A DNA stretch of 64,000 bases from Amycolatopsis roodepoortensis (GCF_014873915.1 NZ_JADBEJ010000004.1:1054001-1118000), one strand, 5' to 3'. Positions 17,062 to 25,562 are shown, counted from the stretch's first letter. The notes: generated by a model not told the origin, from the sequence alone. Numbers and translations: made by a program.

Positions 17062-18303
17062 ATGGACGACGAACGAAACGAGCCGATGAACTCCGGGCGA
17101 CCGAAGACGACGAAGCGATGGGCGGCCGTCATCCTGGGAGCCGCCGCTGTCCTGGCCACCAGCGTGCAATGCGGTACGGGGAACGACGAGGCCGGATCCG
17201 CGCAACCGGCAGGCACCGTACCTCCGCCTCGCGGCAGCGCCGCTTCAAGCCAGCCCGCCTCCAGCAGGCCCGCGCCCTCGCCGTCACCGAGGGCGGAGCA
17301 GGCACCCGTTCCAGGCTGTGAAGCCGTCATCGCCGGGATGAGCCCTCGGCAGCGGCTGGCCCAGCTGGTGGTGGTCGGCGTGAACGCCGGTGACCCGCAG
17401 GCGGCGGTGAAGCTGGTGCGCGACCAGCAGGTCGGCGGGATCTTCCTCGGCGGCAACGAGACGGCCCTGCTGCGGAACCACGCGCTGGACGAGGTGCAGC
17501 GCGCCGCGAAGGTCCCGGTGTCGGTCGCGATCGACGAGGAAGGCGGCCGCGTCCAGCGGATCGACGCCCTCGACGGCGAAATGCCGAGCGCCCGGAAGAT
17601 GGCCTCGACACTGACTCCGGCGCAGGTACGGGCGAAGGCGGCAGAGCGAGGACGGCAGATGCGAGCCCGCGGCGTCACCGTCGACTACGCGCCCGACGCC
17701 GACATCACCGACCAGCCGGACCGCGACATCGTCGGCGACCGATCGTTCAGCGCGAACCCGGAGGTCGCGCGCAAGTACGTCCTGGCGTTCGCGCAGGGGC
17801 TGCGGGACGCCGGGGTGCAGCCGGTGCTGAAGCACTTCCCCGGGCACGGGCATGCCACCGGCGATTCCCACAAGGGGCTGGTACGAACGCCGCCGCTGGC
17901 CTCGCTGCGCAAGGTCGACCTGGTGCCGTACCGGGACATCGGCGAGTACGGCGAGATCGGTGTCATGGTCGGGCACCTGGATGTCCCCGACCTGACCGGC
18001 GGCACGCCGTCGACCCTGTCGGCACCGGCGTACCGGCTGCTGCGGAAGGACTACGCGTTCAACGGCCCGGTGATCACGGACGATCTCGGGGCGATGAAGG
18101 CGATCACAGCGCAGTACCCGCTCCAGACGGCCGTGCTCAAGGCCCTGCAGGCGGGAGCGGACCAAGCGCTGTGGTCCTCCGGCGGCAACGTCGGGACGGT
18201 GCTGGCCACCCTGGAGCAAGCGCTCGCGTCCGGCGACCTGCCGGCCACCCGGGTCGACGAGGCCTTGACGCGAGTGCTCGCGGCGAAACGCGCCTGCGGC
18301 TGA
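17062..18303 (+). CDS. Secreted GH3 beta-N-acetylhexosaminidase, LpqI/NagZ-like
   Basis: Glycoside hydrolase of family 3 that probably removes N-acetylglucosamine from cell-wall fragments outside the membrane. It has 413 residues: a hydrophobic export signal ending at ATSVQC, which may be a lipobox though SVQC is not canonical, a Pro/Ser-rich linker, then the TIM barrel with IDEEGGRVQR, the NagZ His/Asp loop KHFPGHGHATGDSHKG and the nucleophile segment VITDDLGAM. The ATG at 17062 or the ATG at 17086 could be the start; neither has a strong ribosome site. M. tuberculosis LpqI is the closest known parallel. Monocistronic. Confidence 0.85.
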   Translation: MDDERNEPMNSGRPKTTKRWAAVILGAAAVLATSVQCGTGNDEAGSAQPAGTVPPPRGSAASSQPASSRPAPSPSPRAEQAPVPGCEAVIAGMSPRQRLAQLVVVGVNAGDPQAAVKLVRDQQVGGIFLGGNETALLRNHALDEVQRAAKVPVSVAIDEEGGRVQRIDALDGEMPSARKMASTLTPAQVRAKAAERGRQMRARGVTVDYAPDADITDQPDRDIVGDRSFSANPEVARKYVLAFAQGLRDAGVQPVLKHFPGHGHATGDSHKGLVRTPPLASLRKVDLVPYRDIGEYGEIGVMVGHLDVPDLTGGTPSTLSAPAYRLLRKDYAFNGPVITDDLGAMKAITAQYPLQTAVLKALQAGADQALWSSGGNVGTVLATLEQALASGDLPATRVDEALTRVLAAKRACG

Positions 18304-18447
18304 CCGGCCGGACACCCGCGGGTCCTCGGCGAGCCGATCCCAGGGTGACGTGCGAAGCGTCCGAAAACTCAATGAACACAATGCTGACCAGGCCGGCGAC
18401 AGGAGTGACCCTGATCACCGCCCTGCCGCCCGATCAAGGAGGATCGC

Positions 18448-19395
18448 GTGCCTGGTCCCACGAAGTACCTGCGTCGTCTCGCGCTGGCGGCCGCCGCCGC
18501 TGCCGGACTGAGCCTGTTCGCCGTCCCGGCGGCGTCGGCGGTGTCAGTAGTGCCGTCGGCGATCGATCATCCGGTGCGGACGACCGGTTGCCAGCGTCCG
18601 TCCCCGGTTCCCGCCGGGACGACGACGCTGCGGACACTGACGTCCGGCGGCTTGGTCCGCGAGTACACGGTGCACGTTCCGGCTCGATACCGGCCGTCGC
18701 GGTCGTACCCGCTGGTGTTGTCGTTCCACGGCCACAAACGCACGTCGAAATATCAGGAGGAGCTATCCGGATTCTCGGCCTATGACGCGATTTCCGTCTA
18801 CCCGCAAGGACTTCCCGGGACGGACGGTGAATCGGCATGGACCGGCGCGCCGTACTCGGCGGCCGCCGACGACGTGCTCTTCACCAGCGATCTGCTGAAC
18901 ATGCTCCAGCGCGAACTGTGCGTCGACTCCCGCCGGATCTACGCGACGGGCAAGTCGAACGGCGGCGGGTTCGTCGGCGTCCTCGCTTGCCGGATGCCGG
19001 GCCGGATCGCCGCGTTCGCACCCGTCGCCGGCGCGTTCTACCCGCAAGGCGGTGAATGCCACCCGTCGCGTCCCGCGCCGATTCTCGATTTCCACGGAAC
19101 GGCCGACGCGACGATCCCCTACACCGGGAATCCCGCCAAGGGGCTGCCGGCGCTGCCGGACTGGCTCGCCGCGTGGGCGAATCGGAACGGCTGCTTCCCG
19201 CACCCGATCCGGTATTCGCCGCAAACCGACGTCACCGTCCAGCGCTGGCTCGGTTGCTCGCTGCAGCACTACCGGGTCGAAGGCGCCGGGCACGTCTGGC
19301 CGAGCACCGCGCCGAACAACGACTCCGCCACTCCGACCGTCATCGACGCGACTCCGGTCATCTGGAAGTTCTTGCTCGCCCACCGTCTGCGTTAA
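18448..19395 (+). CDS. Secreted PHB-depolymerase/feruloyl-esterase-like alpha/beta hydrolase
   Basis: The 315 residues carry a signal peptide (cut near AASA, about 31) and an alpha/beta-hydrolase domain of the LpqC/CE1 type. The oxyanion region is LSFHGHKR, the nucleophile S170 in GKSNGGGF, the acid D220 in FHGTADATIPY and the base H282 in GAGHVWP. Four or more cysteines suit disulfides in an exported protein. The GTG start has AAGGAGG five bases upstream. Substrate could be a polyester, an acylated polysaccharide or a feruloyl ester; sequence does not decide. Confidence 0.88.
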   Translation: MPGPTKYLRRLALAAAAAAGLSLFAVPAASAVSVVPSAIDHPVRTTGCQRPSPVPAGTTTLRTLTSGGLVREYTVHVPARYRPSRSYPLVLSFHGHKRTSKYQEELSGFSAYDAISVYPQGLPGTDGESAWTGAPYSAAADDVLFTSDLLNMLQRELCVDSRRIYATGKSNGGGFVGVLACRMPGRIAAFAPVAGAFYPQGGECHPSRPAPILDFHGTADATIPYTGNPAKGLPALPDWLAAWANRNGCFPHPIRYSPQTDVTVQRWLGCSLQHYRVEGAGHVWPSTAPNNDSATPTVIDATPVIWKFLLAHRLR

Positions 19396-19454
19396 GAACT
19401 CGTCGATTCCCTTGCCGGACCGGCACACCTGACGCTACCGTCGAACTGACCGGA

Positions 19455-19478
19455 TGACCAGATGAGCAAATCTGGTCA
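19455..19478. promoter_or_regulatory. TetR operator, 9-bp perfect arms
   Basis: TGACCAGAT (19455-19463) and ATCTGGTCA (19470-19478) flank GAGCAA. It lies 26 bp upstream of the GTG start of the TetR gene, ideal for autorepression of the TetR-P450 operon. It covers an ATG at 19462, which argues against that codon as the start. Confidence 0.72.
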
Positions 19479-19503
19479 CGAAGTCAGGGAACTGGGAGCG
19501 CAC

Positions 19504-20208
19504 GTGGCAGAACGTCCGGACCGCACCGCCGGCCGCGCCGATCGCATCCTCGACGCGGCCGGCGTCCTGCTGTCGCGGCTGGGCTATCGCAAGGTGACCA
19601 TCGAGGACATCGCGAGCCAGGCGGGCATCGGGAAGGGCACGATCTACCTGCACTGGCCCACCAAGGAAACCCTCTTCCACGCGTTGCTCCTGCGTGAATC
19701 CCTCCGGGCCGCCGAGAACCTCCTCGCCCGGCTGGACGAAGACCCGGCGGAAGTCATCCCGCACCGATTCCATCGGGCGGTCTTCCTCTACACCCAGCAG
19801 AACCCGTTGCTCGGCGCGCTCATCACCGGCAACACCGAACTGCTGGGCCGGTTGAAGAAACATCCTCTGCAGGACCAGGACGCGGTCGTGACCGAGCGGT
19901 ACCTGAAGACGATGACGGACCGGGGCCTGCTGCGCGACGACATCCCGCACCTGCTCTTCTCCATGCGCGCCTCGGCGCTGGGGTTCTACCTGATGGACAG
20001 CTTCACCACCGACGGCGCCGGCCTCGAACCCGAAGAAAAGGCCGACGCTCTCGCGCACATCATCCGGACGGCGCTCGAGCCGCCGGAGCCGCCGTCCACG
20101 GCGAACGTGGCCGCCACCGCGGCCGAAGTGAGCCAGGCGTTCCAGGAGCTGATCTCGTCCTATCGCGCCTGGATCTACCGGAAGGACGGCCCCGAAGAGC
20201 CCGCTTGA
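19504..20208 (+). CDS. TetR family transcriptional regulator
   Basis: The 234 residues have an N-terminal HTH (RADRILDAAGVLLSRLGYRK, then VTIEDIASQAGIGKGTIYLHW) and a helical ligand domain. The GTG at 19504 has GGGAG about six bases upstream; an in-frame ATG at 19462 lies inside a palindromic operator and was rejected. The P450 gene follows after 35 bp and is probably co-transcribed, so the repressor likely responds to a substrate of that P450 and represses its own operon. Confidence 0.9.
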   Translation: MAERPDRTAGRADRILDAAGVLLSRLGYRKVTIEDIASQAGIGKGTIYLHWPTKETLFHALLLRESLRAAENLLARLDEDPAEVIPHRFHRAVFLYTQQNPLLGALITGNTELLGRLKKHPLQDQDAVVTERYLKTMTDRGLLRDDIPHLLFSMRASALGFYLMDSFTTDGAGLEPEEKADALAHIIRTALEPPEPPSTANVAATAAEVSQAFQELISSYRAWIYRKDGPEEPA

Positions 20209-20243
20209 CCCGGGCTCTCCACCACCGAAGAAGGGGGCAAGCC

Positions 20244-21449
20244 ATGACCACGATCGCCGAAAACTGGGGTGTCCACGAAGGCCAGTTCTGGCTTCGAGGG
20301 GAATTCCCGGCCGAGCCGGTCCGTTTCGACCCCGAGACGGGTATGTGGAACGTCTACGGCCACGCCGAGGCGCTGAAGACCCTGAGTGACCCCAAGGTGT
20401 TCTCCTCCGACACCACCCGGCTGATCCCCGAGGAGCTCTCACCGGACAAGGACCTGTTCGTCGAGGGCAATCTGCTCGTGATGGACCCGCCGGACCACAA
20501 GAAACTGCGCACGCTGGTGAGCCACGCCTTCACCCCGAAGGTCGTCGCGGATCTCGAACCGCGGATCGCCGCGCTGACGAACGAACTCCTCGACGCCGTC
20601 GACGGCGCGGACTCGATGGAACTGGTGACCCATCTGGCCTACCCGCTGCCGGTGATCGTCATCGCCGAACTGCTCGGCATCCCGGCGAGCGATCGCGACC
20701 TGTTCAAGGAATGGGTCGACACGTTGCTGCGGAACAGCCAGCAACGGTCACTGATCAAGCAGACCGAGGAGGACAAGAAGGCCGCCGAGGAAACGGCCGC
20801 TCAGGTGAAGAACCTGGTGAACTACCTTGCCGAGCATGTCGACGACCGGCGGCGTAACCCGCGCGAGGACCTGCTGACCAAACTCGTCCAAGCCGAGGTC
20901 GACGGGGCGAAACTCACGCAGAACGAAGTCGTCAACTTCGCGAACGTGCTGCTGCTCGCCGGACACATCACCACCACGATGCTGCTCGGGAACACGGTGC
21001 TGTGCCTGGATTCCCATCCGGACGAGTACCGGCGCGTCCGGGAGGACCGGGCATTGCTGCCCGCCGCCATCGAGGAATCGCTGCGTTTCCTCAGCCCGTT
21101 CGCGCTCGTCGCCCGCGCCACGACGACCGAGGTCGAACTGGGCGGCCAGGCGATCCCGCCGGACAGCATGGTCGCTATCTGGGTCGCGGCGGCGAACCGG
21201 GATCCGCGGACCTTCACCGATCCCGGCATCTTCGATCCGGCGAGGGCGCACAACCCCCACCTGGCCTTCGGCCGCGGGATCCATTTCTGCATCGGCGCCC
21301 CGCTCGCCAGGCTGGAAGGCAAGACTGCGCTCAACATCCTGCTGGACCGCTTCCCGGATCTGCGCACCGATCCGGCCGCCCCGCCGTCGTTCATCCCGAG
21401 CCCGAACATGACCGGGGTGAACAAGCTCCAGCTGTTGCTGAAGCCCTAA
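20244..21449 (+). CDS. Cytochrome P450 (soluble bacterial class)
   Basis: Haem monooxygenase of 401 residues needing a separate ferredoxin, which is not encoded nearby. Motifs: K-helix ExxR at E278-R281 (EESLR), haem loop FGRGIHFCIG with ligand C349, and an I-helix AGHITT (239-244). In the I-helix the usual acidic residue before the Thr pair is Ile242, which is unusual. SD GGGGG precedes the ATG. The gene follows tetR in an operon, and its last 4 bp overlap the end of the convergent phosphatase gene. Substrate unknown; a role in catabolism or secondary metabolism are both possible. Confidence 0.93.
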   Translation: MTTIAENWGVHEGQFWLRGEFPAEPVRFDPETGMWNVYGHAEALKTLSDPKVFSSDTTRLIPEELSPDKDLFVEGNLLVMDPPDHKKLRTLVSHAFTPKVVADLEPRIAALTNELLDAVDGADSMELVTHLAYPLPVIVIAELLGIPASDRDLFKEWVDTLLRNSQQRSLIKQTEEDKKAAEETAAQVKNLVNYLAEHVDDRRRNPREDLLTKLVQAEVDGAKLTQNEVVNFANVLLLAGHITTTMLLGNTVLCLDSHPDEYRRVREDRALLPAAIEESLRFLSPFALVARATTTEVELGGQAIPPDSMVAIWVAAANRDPRTFTDPGIFDPARAHNPHLAFGRGIHFCIGAPLARLEGKTALNILLDRFPDLRTDPAAPPSFIPSPNMTGVNKLQLLLKP

Positions 21450-22087
21450 CGGTCCGCGTACCGGGAGGCGAGCGGGACCACCACTCGTGGTGCTCGCTTC
21501 CCGGGCGTGTACCGCAGTTCGGTGATGTTGCCGTTCGGCGCCAGGTAGGTGTCGGCGAACGTGCGGAATCCGCGCATGGCCTCGCTGTCCGGCGTGGTGA
21601 TCCCGGTCAGCAGGGACCACATGACCGCGCGGATGAAGAGCCCGTGCGTGAAGACCGCGATCGGCCCGGGCTCGCGTTCTCCCAGCCGCGCCAGGAATTC
21701 CTGGGTCCGGGTGAAGAGCGCCGCGAAGGATTCCGCGCCGTTCACCGCGTGGTGCGGATCCGCACGGGACCAGTAGGCCTCCGTGTACGGCTTACGGGTG
21801 GCCGTGGTGGTGACCTGTCCATGGAGTTCGCCGAGAAAGGTGAACTCCTGGACAGGCCACTCCTCACGCTCCGCGCCGGGGAACCGCTCGATCGTCGGCT
21901 CGGCGGTCTGCCGCGCCCGCAGGAACGGCGACGTCACGATCAACCGAGGCGGTTCGGCCAGCGATTCCGCGATTTCGAGGGCTTGCCGCTTACCGAGTTC
22001 GGTCAGCGCCGAAGTCCCCGGCTCCCCACCGGGAAGTCCCGCGTTGGACTCGCTTTCCCCATGCCTGATCAGCCACACTCGTGTCAC
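21446..22087 (-). CDS. Histidine phosphatase family protein
   Basis: The 213 residues show the phosphohistidine motif LIRHGESESN at the N-terminus and the second histidine in VFTHGLFIRAV, as in phosphoglycerate-mutase-like phosphatases. The ATG at 22087 begins directly with the first strand. Substrate cannot be told; cobalamin, sugar-phosphate or protein phosphatases are all in this superfamily. It ends tail-to-tail with the P450 gene (4-bp overlap). Confidence 0.9.
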   Translation of the reverse strand: MTRVWLIRHGESESNAGLPGGEPGTSALTELGKRQALEIAESLAEPPRLIVTSPFLRARQTAEPTIERFPGAEREEWPVQEFTFLGELHGQVTTTATRKPYTEAYWSRADPHHAVNGAESFAALFTRTQEFLARLGEREPGPIAVFTHGLFIRAVMWSLLTGITTPDSEAMRGFRTFADTYLAPNGNITELRYTPGKRAPRVVVPLASRYADR

Positions 22088-22184
22088 GATCGCCTCCTAG
22101 ACCCCCTGTGCGTCGACGATCGCACCGAGCGGACTTGATCGCGACTTCCAAGATGCCCTATCCACCGCGGAAGCGGCGGGACTC

Positions 22185-22982
22185 TCAACGGCCGAACTGT
22201 CCCGGTGAGCGGCCCTCGCCCGCGGGACCGCGGTACGCCTGCGCGATGTCCAGCCACTGATCCGCCAGCGCGCCCTCGGCGCGGACGTCGAGGTCGTCGC
22301 GGTGACGGCGCCGCGTGACCAGGAGGCAGAAGTCCTCGGCGCTCCCGGTGATCCGCTCCGGGGAGTCCTCGGGGCCGAACGTCCACAGCTGGCCGGACGG
22401 CGAGGTGATCTCGAACCGGAACTCCTGCTCCGGCGGGGTCAGGCCGCGCGCCTCGTAACCGAAGTCCCGCACCCGGACGGCGAAGCCGACGAGGTACGCG
22501 AGCCGGTCCGTCCGCTCCGGCCGTACACCCAGCGCGTCCGCGACGTCCTGGCCGTGCGCGAACAGTTCCATCATCCCGGCGCAGGCGAGGATGGCCGGCG
22601 GCAGCGGGTTGACGAGCCACGGGACGACCTGGTCCGCCGGGACCGCGGCGAGCGCCTTGATGCCGGCGTCGCGTTCGGCACGCCAGCGGCTCAGCAGGAC
22701 CTCGTTGGGGTCGCCGAGGTAGTCGTCGAGGGCCGCGTTGACGGCGGCGTCGAACCCGCGCGCCATCGACGACTTCGCGAGTTCGGCGAAGGCCCGCGGC
22801 TCGGCCGCGGACAATCCGGCGATCTTGAAGATGAACGCGAGATGCGCGATCTGGTGTTTGACCGACCAGCCCGTCGCGGGCGTCGGAAGATCCCATCCCG
22901 CGTCGTCGAGGCCGGCCACCAGGGCGTCGACCTGTTCACCCTCCGTGGTGAGGTCCCTGATCACGTTCCGGAAGTCAGTCAC
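22185..22982 (-). CDS. TIGR03084-type DinB/maleylpyruvate-isomerase-like protein
   Basis: The 265 residues begin with DLTTEGEQVDALVAGLDDAG and WDLPTPATGWSVKHQIAHLA, the signature of the actinobacterial TIGR03084 group, with a conserved helix ELFAHGQDVADALG. The fold is a four-helix metal-binding bundle. Its function is unknown; related enzymes use mycothiol. The GTG at 22982 was chosen from the family N-terminus and a GAGAGGA site upstream. It is divergent from a thiol-rich MerR gene across about 130 bp, so the MerR protein could also affect it. Confidence 0.85.
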   Translation of the reverse strand: MTDFRNVIRDLTTEGEQVDALVAGLDDAGWDLPTPATGWSVKHQIAHLAFIFKIAGLSAAEPRAFAELAKSSMARGFDAAVNAALDDYLGDPNEVLLSRWRAERDAGIKALAAVPADQVVPWLVNPLPPAILACAGMMELFAHGQDVADALGVRPERTDRLAYLVGFAVRVRDFGYEARGLTPPEQEFRFEITSPSGQLWTFGPEDSPERITGSAEDFCLLVTRRRHRDDLDVRAEGALADQWLDIAQAYRGPAGEGRSPGQFGR

Positions 22983-23073
22983 CGTGTCGTCCTCTCGCCG
23001 TTTCCACCCTCTCGAATGATGCGGACGCGCTTGGCCGTCGTCTTCTCTTCGTGAGCCCCGTCGGATTTCGGAC

Positions 23074-23105
23074 TTGATTCTGGAGCCGGGTCCAGGTTCT
23101 ACCCT
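23074..23105 (+). promoter_or_regulatory. MerR-type autoregulated promoter, leaderless
   Basis: -35 TTGATT (23074-23079), a 20-bp spacer, -10 TACCCT (23100-23105), six bases, then the ATG at 23112. The spacer starts with the dyad CTGGAGCCGGGTCCAG (23080-23095), closely like operators of metal- and redox-sensing MerR proteins. No ribosome site is present, so the transcript should be leaderless. Confidence 0.78.
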
Positions 23106-23111
23106 CGCATC

Positions 23112-23558
23112 ATGCGAACCGAAGCGACGAAGGCGCTGACGGCGTTGACCATGTCCGAGGTGACCTCCCGCGCCGGAGTGCGGCCGGACACCGTGCGCTA
23201 CTACGAGCGCATCGGCCTGCTGCCCACGCCCGCGCGGACGACCGGGGCCCACCGGCGCTACGACGAGGGCGTCATCGACCGGCTGCGGTTCATCCGCGGC
23301 ACCCAGCGGCTCGGGCTGACGCTGACGGAGATCGGTGACCTGCTGAGCGTGCGCGACACCGGCGTATGCCCGTGCGAACCCGCCGAAACCATGCTGGAAC
23401 GCCATCTCGCCGAAATCGACGCGGAGATGGCGCGGCTGGGCGAACTGCGTGCCGAACTCACTTCCATGCTGTCCGGGATGTCCGGCGAGAACTGCGCCGA
23501 TCCGGTTCCCGGTGCCTGGTGCCCGCCCGGCTGTGCCCCCGAGGGAGGAGGTGGATGA
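23112..23558 (+). CDS. MerR family regulator with thiol-rich sensor region (metal sensor candidate)
   Basis: The 148 residues have a winged helix with MSEVTSRAGVRPDTVRYYER (14-33) and the dimer helix, then C86 and C88 in TGVCPCEP at the position of the metal loop in CueR/ZntR-type proteins, and three further cysteines in the tail (C128, C137, C141). This argues for a soft-metal sensor. Its promoter has a CTGGAG dyad in a 20-bp spacer. The stop codon overlaps the start of a 19-residue Cys-rich peptide (ATGA), preceded by GGAGGAGG, so the two are translated together. Confidence 0.88.
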   Translation: MRTEATKALTALTMSEVTSRAGVRPDTVRYYERIGLLPTPARTTGAHRRYDEGVIDRLRFIRGTQRLGLTLTEIGDLLSVRDTGVCPCEPAETMLERHLAEIDAEMARLGELRAELTSMLSGMSGENCADPVPGAWCPPGCAPEGGGG

Positions 23559-23614
23559 TCATGCGGAACGACGACTGGTGCGATTGCGACTGCTGCGGCA
23601 GCGGCTGCTGCTGA
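23555..23614 (+). CDS. 19-residue Cys-rich peptide, candidate mini-metallothionein
   Basis: The product reads MIMRNDDWCDCDCCGSGCC: six cysteines in the last eleven residues, with CxC, CC and CC groups. It starts in an ATGA overlap with merR and has a strong Shine-Dalgarno (GGAGGAGG) a few bases upstream; an internal ATG at 23561 would give 17 residues. No known family was recognised. Clustered thiolates beside a probable metal-sensing MerR suggest metal binding or delivery (inference). A chance open frame is possible because the segment is short, but overlap, ribosome site and composition all agree. Confidence 0.55.
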   Translation: MIMRNDDWCDCDCCGSGCC

Positions 23615-23667
23615 CCCGCTTCGGCGGGACCGGCCGGGCTTGACGTCACCCGGCCGGCCATCCGAGG

Positions 23668-24795
23668 TCAGTCCTGCGGCAGGAGCACGGTCTTCCCGAT
23701 CCGGTCCTTGCAGACTTCGGCCGAATAGGCCATCAAGCCACCGGCCTGCGCGTCCCGGAACAACCGCTGGATCGGCGACGTGCGAAGGAAGCCCGAACCG
23801 CCGCCCGTCTTCAGCGCCAACTGGGCGACATCGCGGGCGATGTCGTTCGCGAGCACCTTCGCCGTCATGGTCGCTGGCATGAACTCCGGCGAATTCCGAT
23901 CCGCCAGCCAGGCCATGTTCCGGGAGTACACGCGTGCGGCTTCGAGACGGGCGTGGACGTCCGCTGCTTCGAATTGGAGCCACTGCATTTCGGCGAGCGG
24001 CTGCCCGGTCGCGGGGATGACGCGGCCCCGGGCGTGCGAGACCAGGGCTTCCTCCGCCGCGTCGGCGATCCCCAACGACAGGAACGCGAGGCCGGCCGCG
24101 ATGTGGTTCGGGCGCGGCTCGGCCGAAGGCGGGCACCTGCGGTCCTCCCGCAGCAGGGTCCCTTCGAAGGAGACGAGCTGGCTTCGGCTGGCGCGCAGGC
24201 CCATCGTGTCCCAGATGGGCACGAAGGTCATCGTGTCGTCCGGCGAGACGCCGAAGAAGGTGGGCACGCCGTCGACGAGCGCGTTGACCAGGAAGTGGTC
24301 GGCGGCCTCGCAGCCGGAAACGAACCGTTTGGCGCCGGTGAGCCGGTATCCGCCGTCGGCAGGCTCCGCGATCTGTTGCGGCATCAGGAACATGTTGCCG
24401 CTACTCGGTTCAGAAAGTGCGTTGGCGAACCGCTTGCCGTCGATGAGTTCTTCGGCGTAGAAGCGGCCCATGTCGGGAGCGGACAACTGCGCCAGTCCGA
24501 CCGCGGCACCGATGTGCATCACCCAGATACACGCGGTGGAGGAACAGGCGGCGCTGAGAATACGGACGATCTCGCCGTAGCTCCGATAGCTGAGGTCCTC
24601 GCCGCCGAGCTCCGCGGGCAACGTCGCCCTGTCGAGTCCGGTCGCGTGCAAGGCGCGAAGGTTGGCGATGGGCAGCTCGGCCGTGTCGTCGAATTCGGCG
24701 GCACTCGCGGCGAAGTCCCTCGCCAGTTCGGTGACGGTTTCGATCCAGTGTCGTTCGTGGGCGGGCGGGTCGAACGGATGGACGGGCTCGGTCAT
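23668..24795 (-). CDS. Acyl-CoA dehydrogenase family flavoprotein
   Basis: The 375 residues have the acyl-CoA dehydrogenase layout: N-terminal helices, the central flavin barrel with ALSEPSSGNMF and GYRLTGAKRFVSGCEAAD, and C-terminal helices with ALKTGGGSGFL and IQRLFRDAQAGGLM. The lack of a clear catalytic Glu and the pattern in the C-terminal part fit the FMN/FAD monooxygenase branch (HsaA/DszC-like) as well as true dehydrogenases. The ATG at 24795 is followed by a typical N-terminus. No reductase or CoA ligase gene is adjacent, so the pathway is unknown. Confidence 0.85.
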   Translation of the reverse strand: MTEPVHPFDPPAHERHWIETVTELARDFAASAAEFDDTAELPIANLRALHATGLDRATLPAELGGEDLSYRSYGEIVRILSAACSSTACIWVMHIGAAVGLAQLSAPDMGRFYAEELIDGKRFANALSEPSSGNMFLMPQQIAEPADGGYRLTGAKRFVSGCEAADHFLVNALVDGVPTFFGVSPDDTMTFVPIWDTMGLRASRSQLVSFEGTLLREDRRCPPSAEPRPNHIAAGLAFLSLGIADAAEEALVSHARGRVIPATGQPLAEMQWLQFEAADVHARLEAARVYSRNMAWLADRNSPEFMPATMTAKVLANDIARDVAQLALKTGGGSGFLRTSPIQRLFRDAQAGGLMAYSAEVCKDRIGKTVLLPQD

Positions 24796-24818
24796 GTCCG
24801 CATCATGCCGGAATCGCG

Positions 24819-24858
24819 AAGGCCTCCTCGCCACCCCGAGAATGGCGAAGGAGGCCTT
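24819..24858. terminator. Hairpin with AAGGCCTCCTT arms
   Basis: Bases 24819-24833 and 24843-24858 pair with one bulged base. It lies between the stop of the minus-strand gene at 24873 and the start of the next minus-strand gene (24795), where a terminator is expected. The arm AAGGCCTCCTT is shared with the hairpin at 30324-30376. Confidence 0.7.
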
Positions 24859-24872
24859 TCACGGTCCGGCCG

Positions 24873-25475
24873 TCACACTCCGGTGCAGGCGGCCATGGCG
24901 AATTCGCCCGAAGCGGTCTTGGTCGAAACGACCGCGCCGTCGACGGTGATCTTGCAGGTGACGGATCCACCGGTCTCGCCCGTGGTCACCGTGAGCGTCC
25001 CGCCCTTGTAGACGCCCTTGTTCTCGACTTCCTTGTTCCACGGCAGCGCCGGAACGGTCTCGGTGGTGGGGTTCAGGACCTCGCCGTAGATGACCTCGAC
25101 GTTCGTGGCGTCACCGGTGACTTCGTAGGAGACCTTCGCGGTGCGGTTGATTTCGTTGTTGACCTCGTCGACCGCCGCGTTGAACACGAAGATCCACACC
25201 ACGCAGACCACGAGCCCGAGCGCGGACAGGGCGATACCGGTGATGGAGAGGCCCTTGTTGGAGGCCTTCCCGTTCTTGACGCGGATCAGCCCGATGATCG
25301 AGAAGATCAGGCCGAGGATCACCAGCGGCCACGCGATGACGCCGACGAACGGGATCGGGGAGAAGACCAGCCCCACCAGGCCGAGGACGAAGCCCGTGAC
25401 GCCGATGCCGTTGCGAGGCGGCATCGGGCTGGCGGGGGCTTGCGGGGCCGGCGTGTAGGGGGTTTGCTGGGTCAC
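24873..25475 (-). CDS. DUF4190-type membrane protein with MmpS-like C-terminal domain
   Basis: The 200 residues start with a Pro/Ala/Gln-rich tail, then two hydrophobic helices with the DUF4190 pattern (NGIGVTGFVLGLVGLVFSP, LIFSIIGLIRVKNG, NKGLSITGIALSALGLVV), then an extracytoplasmic beta-rich domain (SYEVTGDATNVEVIYGE ... TCKITVDG) like mycobacterial MmpS proteins. The GTG at 25475 has AAAGGAA upstream. Function unknown; MmpS proteins assist lipid or siderophore export, but no MmpL gene is nearby. Confidence 0.82.
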   Translation of the reverse strand: MTQQTPYTPAPQAPASPMPPRNGIGVTGFVLGLVGLVFSPIPFVGVIAWPLVILGLIFSIIGLIRVKNGKASNKGLSITGIALSALGLVVCVVWIFVFNAAVDEVNNEINRTAKVSYEVTGDATNVEVIYGEVLNPTTETVPALPWNKEVENKGVYKGGTLTVTTGETGGSVTCKITVDGAVVSTKTASGEFAMAACTGV

Positions 25476-25562
25476 GGGGGATTTCCTTTCCAACGGGATG
25501 AACGAGGCGGCATACAACCAGTGATCGCGAGGCGGCCGCGTCGTCCTCGGCGCGTGAACCCG

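Noticed and set aside
19462..19503. ATG at 19462 as start of the TetR gene
   Set aside because: It lies inside a perfect palindromic operator and has no ribosome site; the GTG at 19504 has GGGAG.
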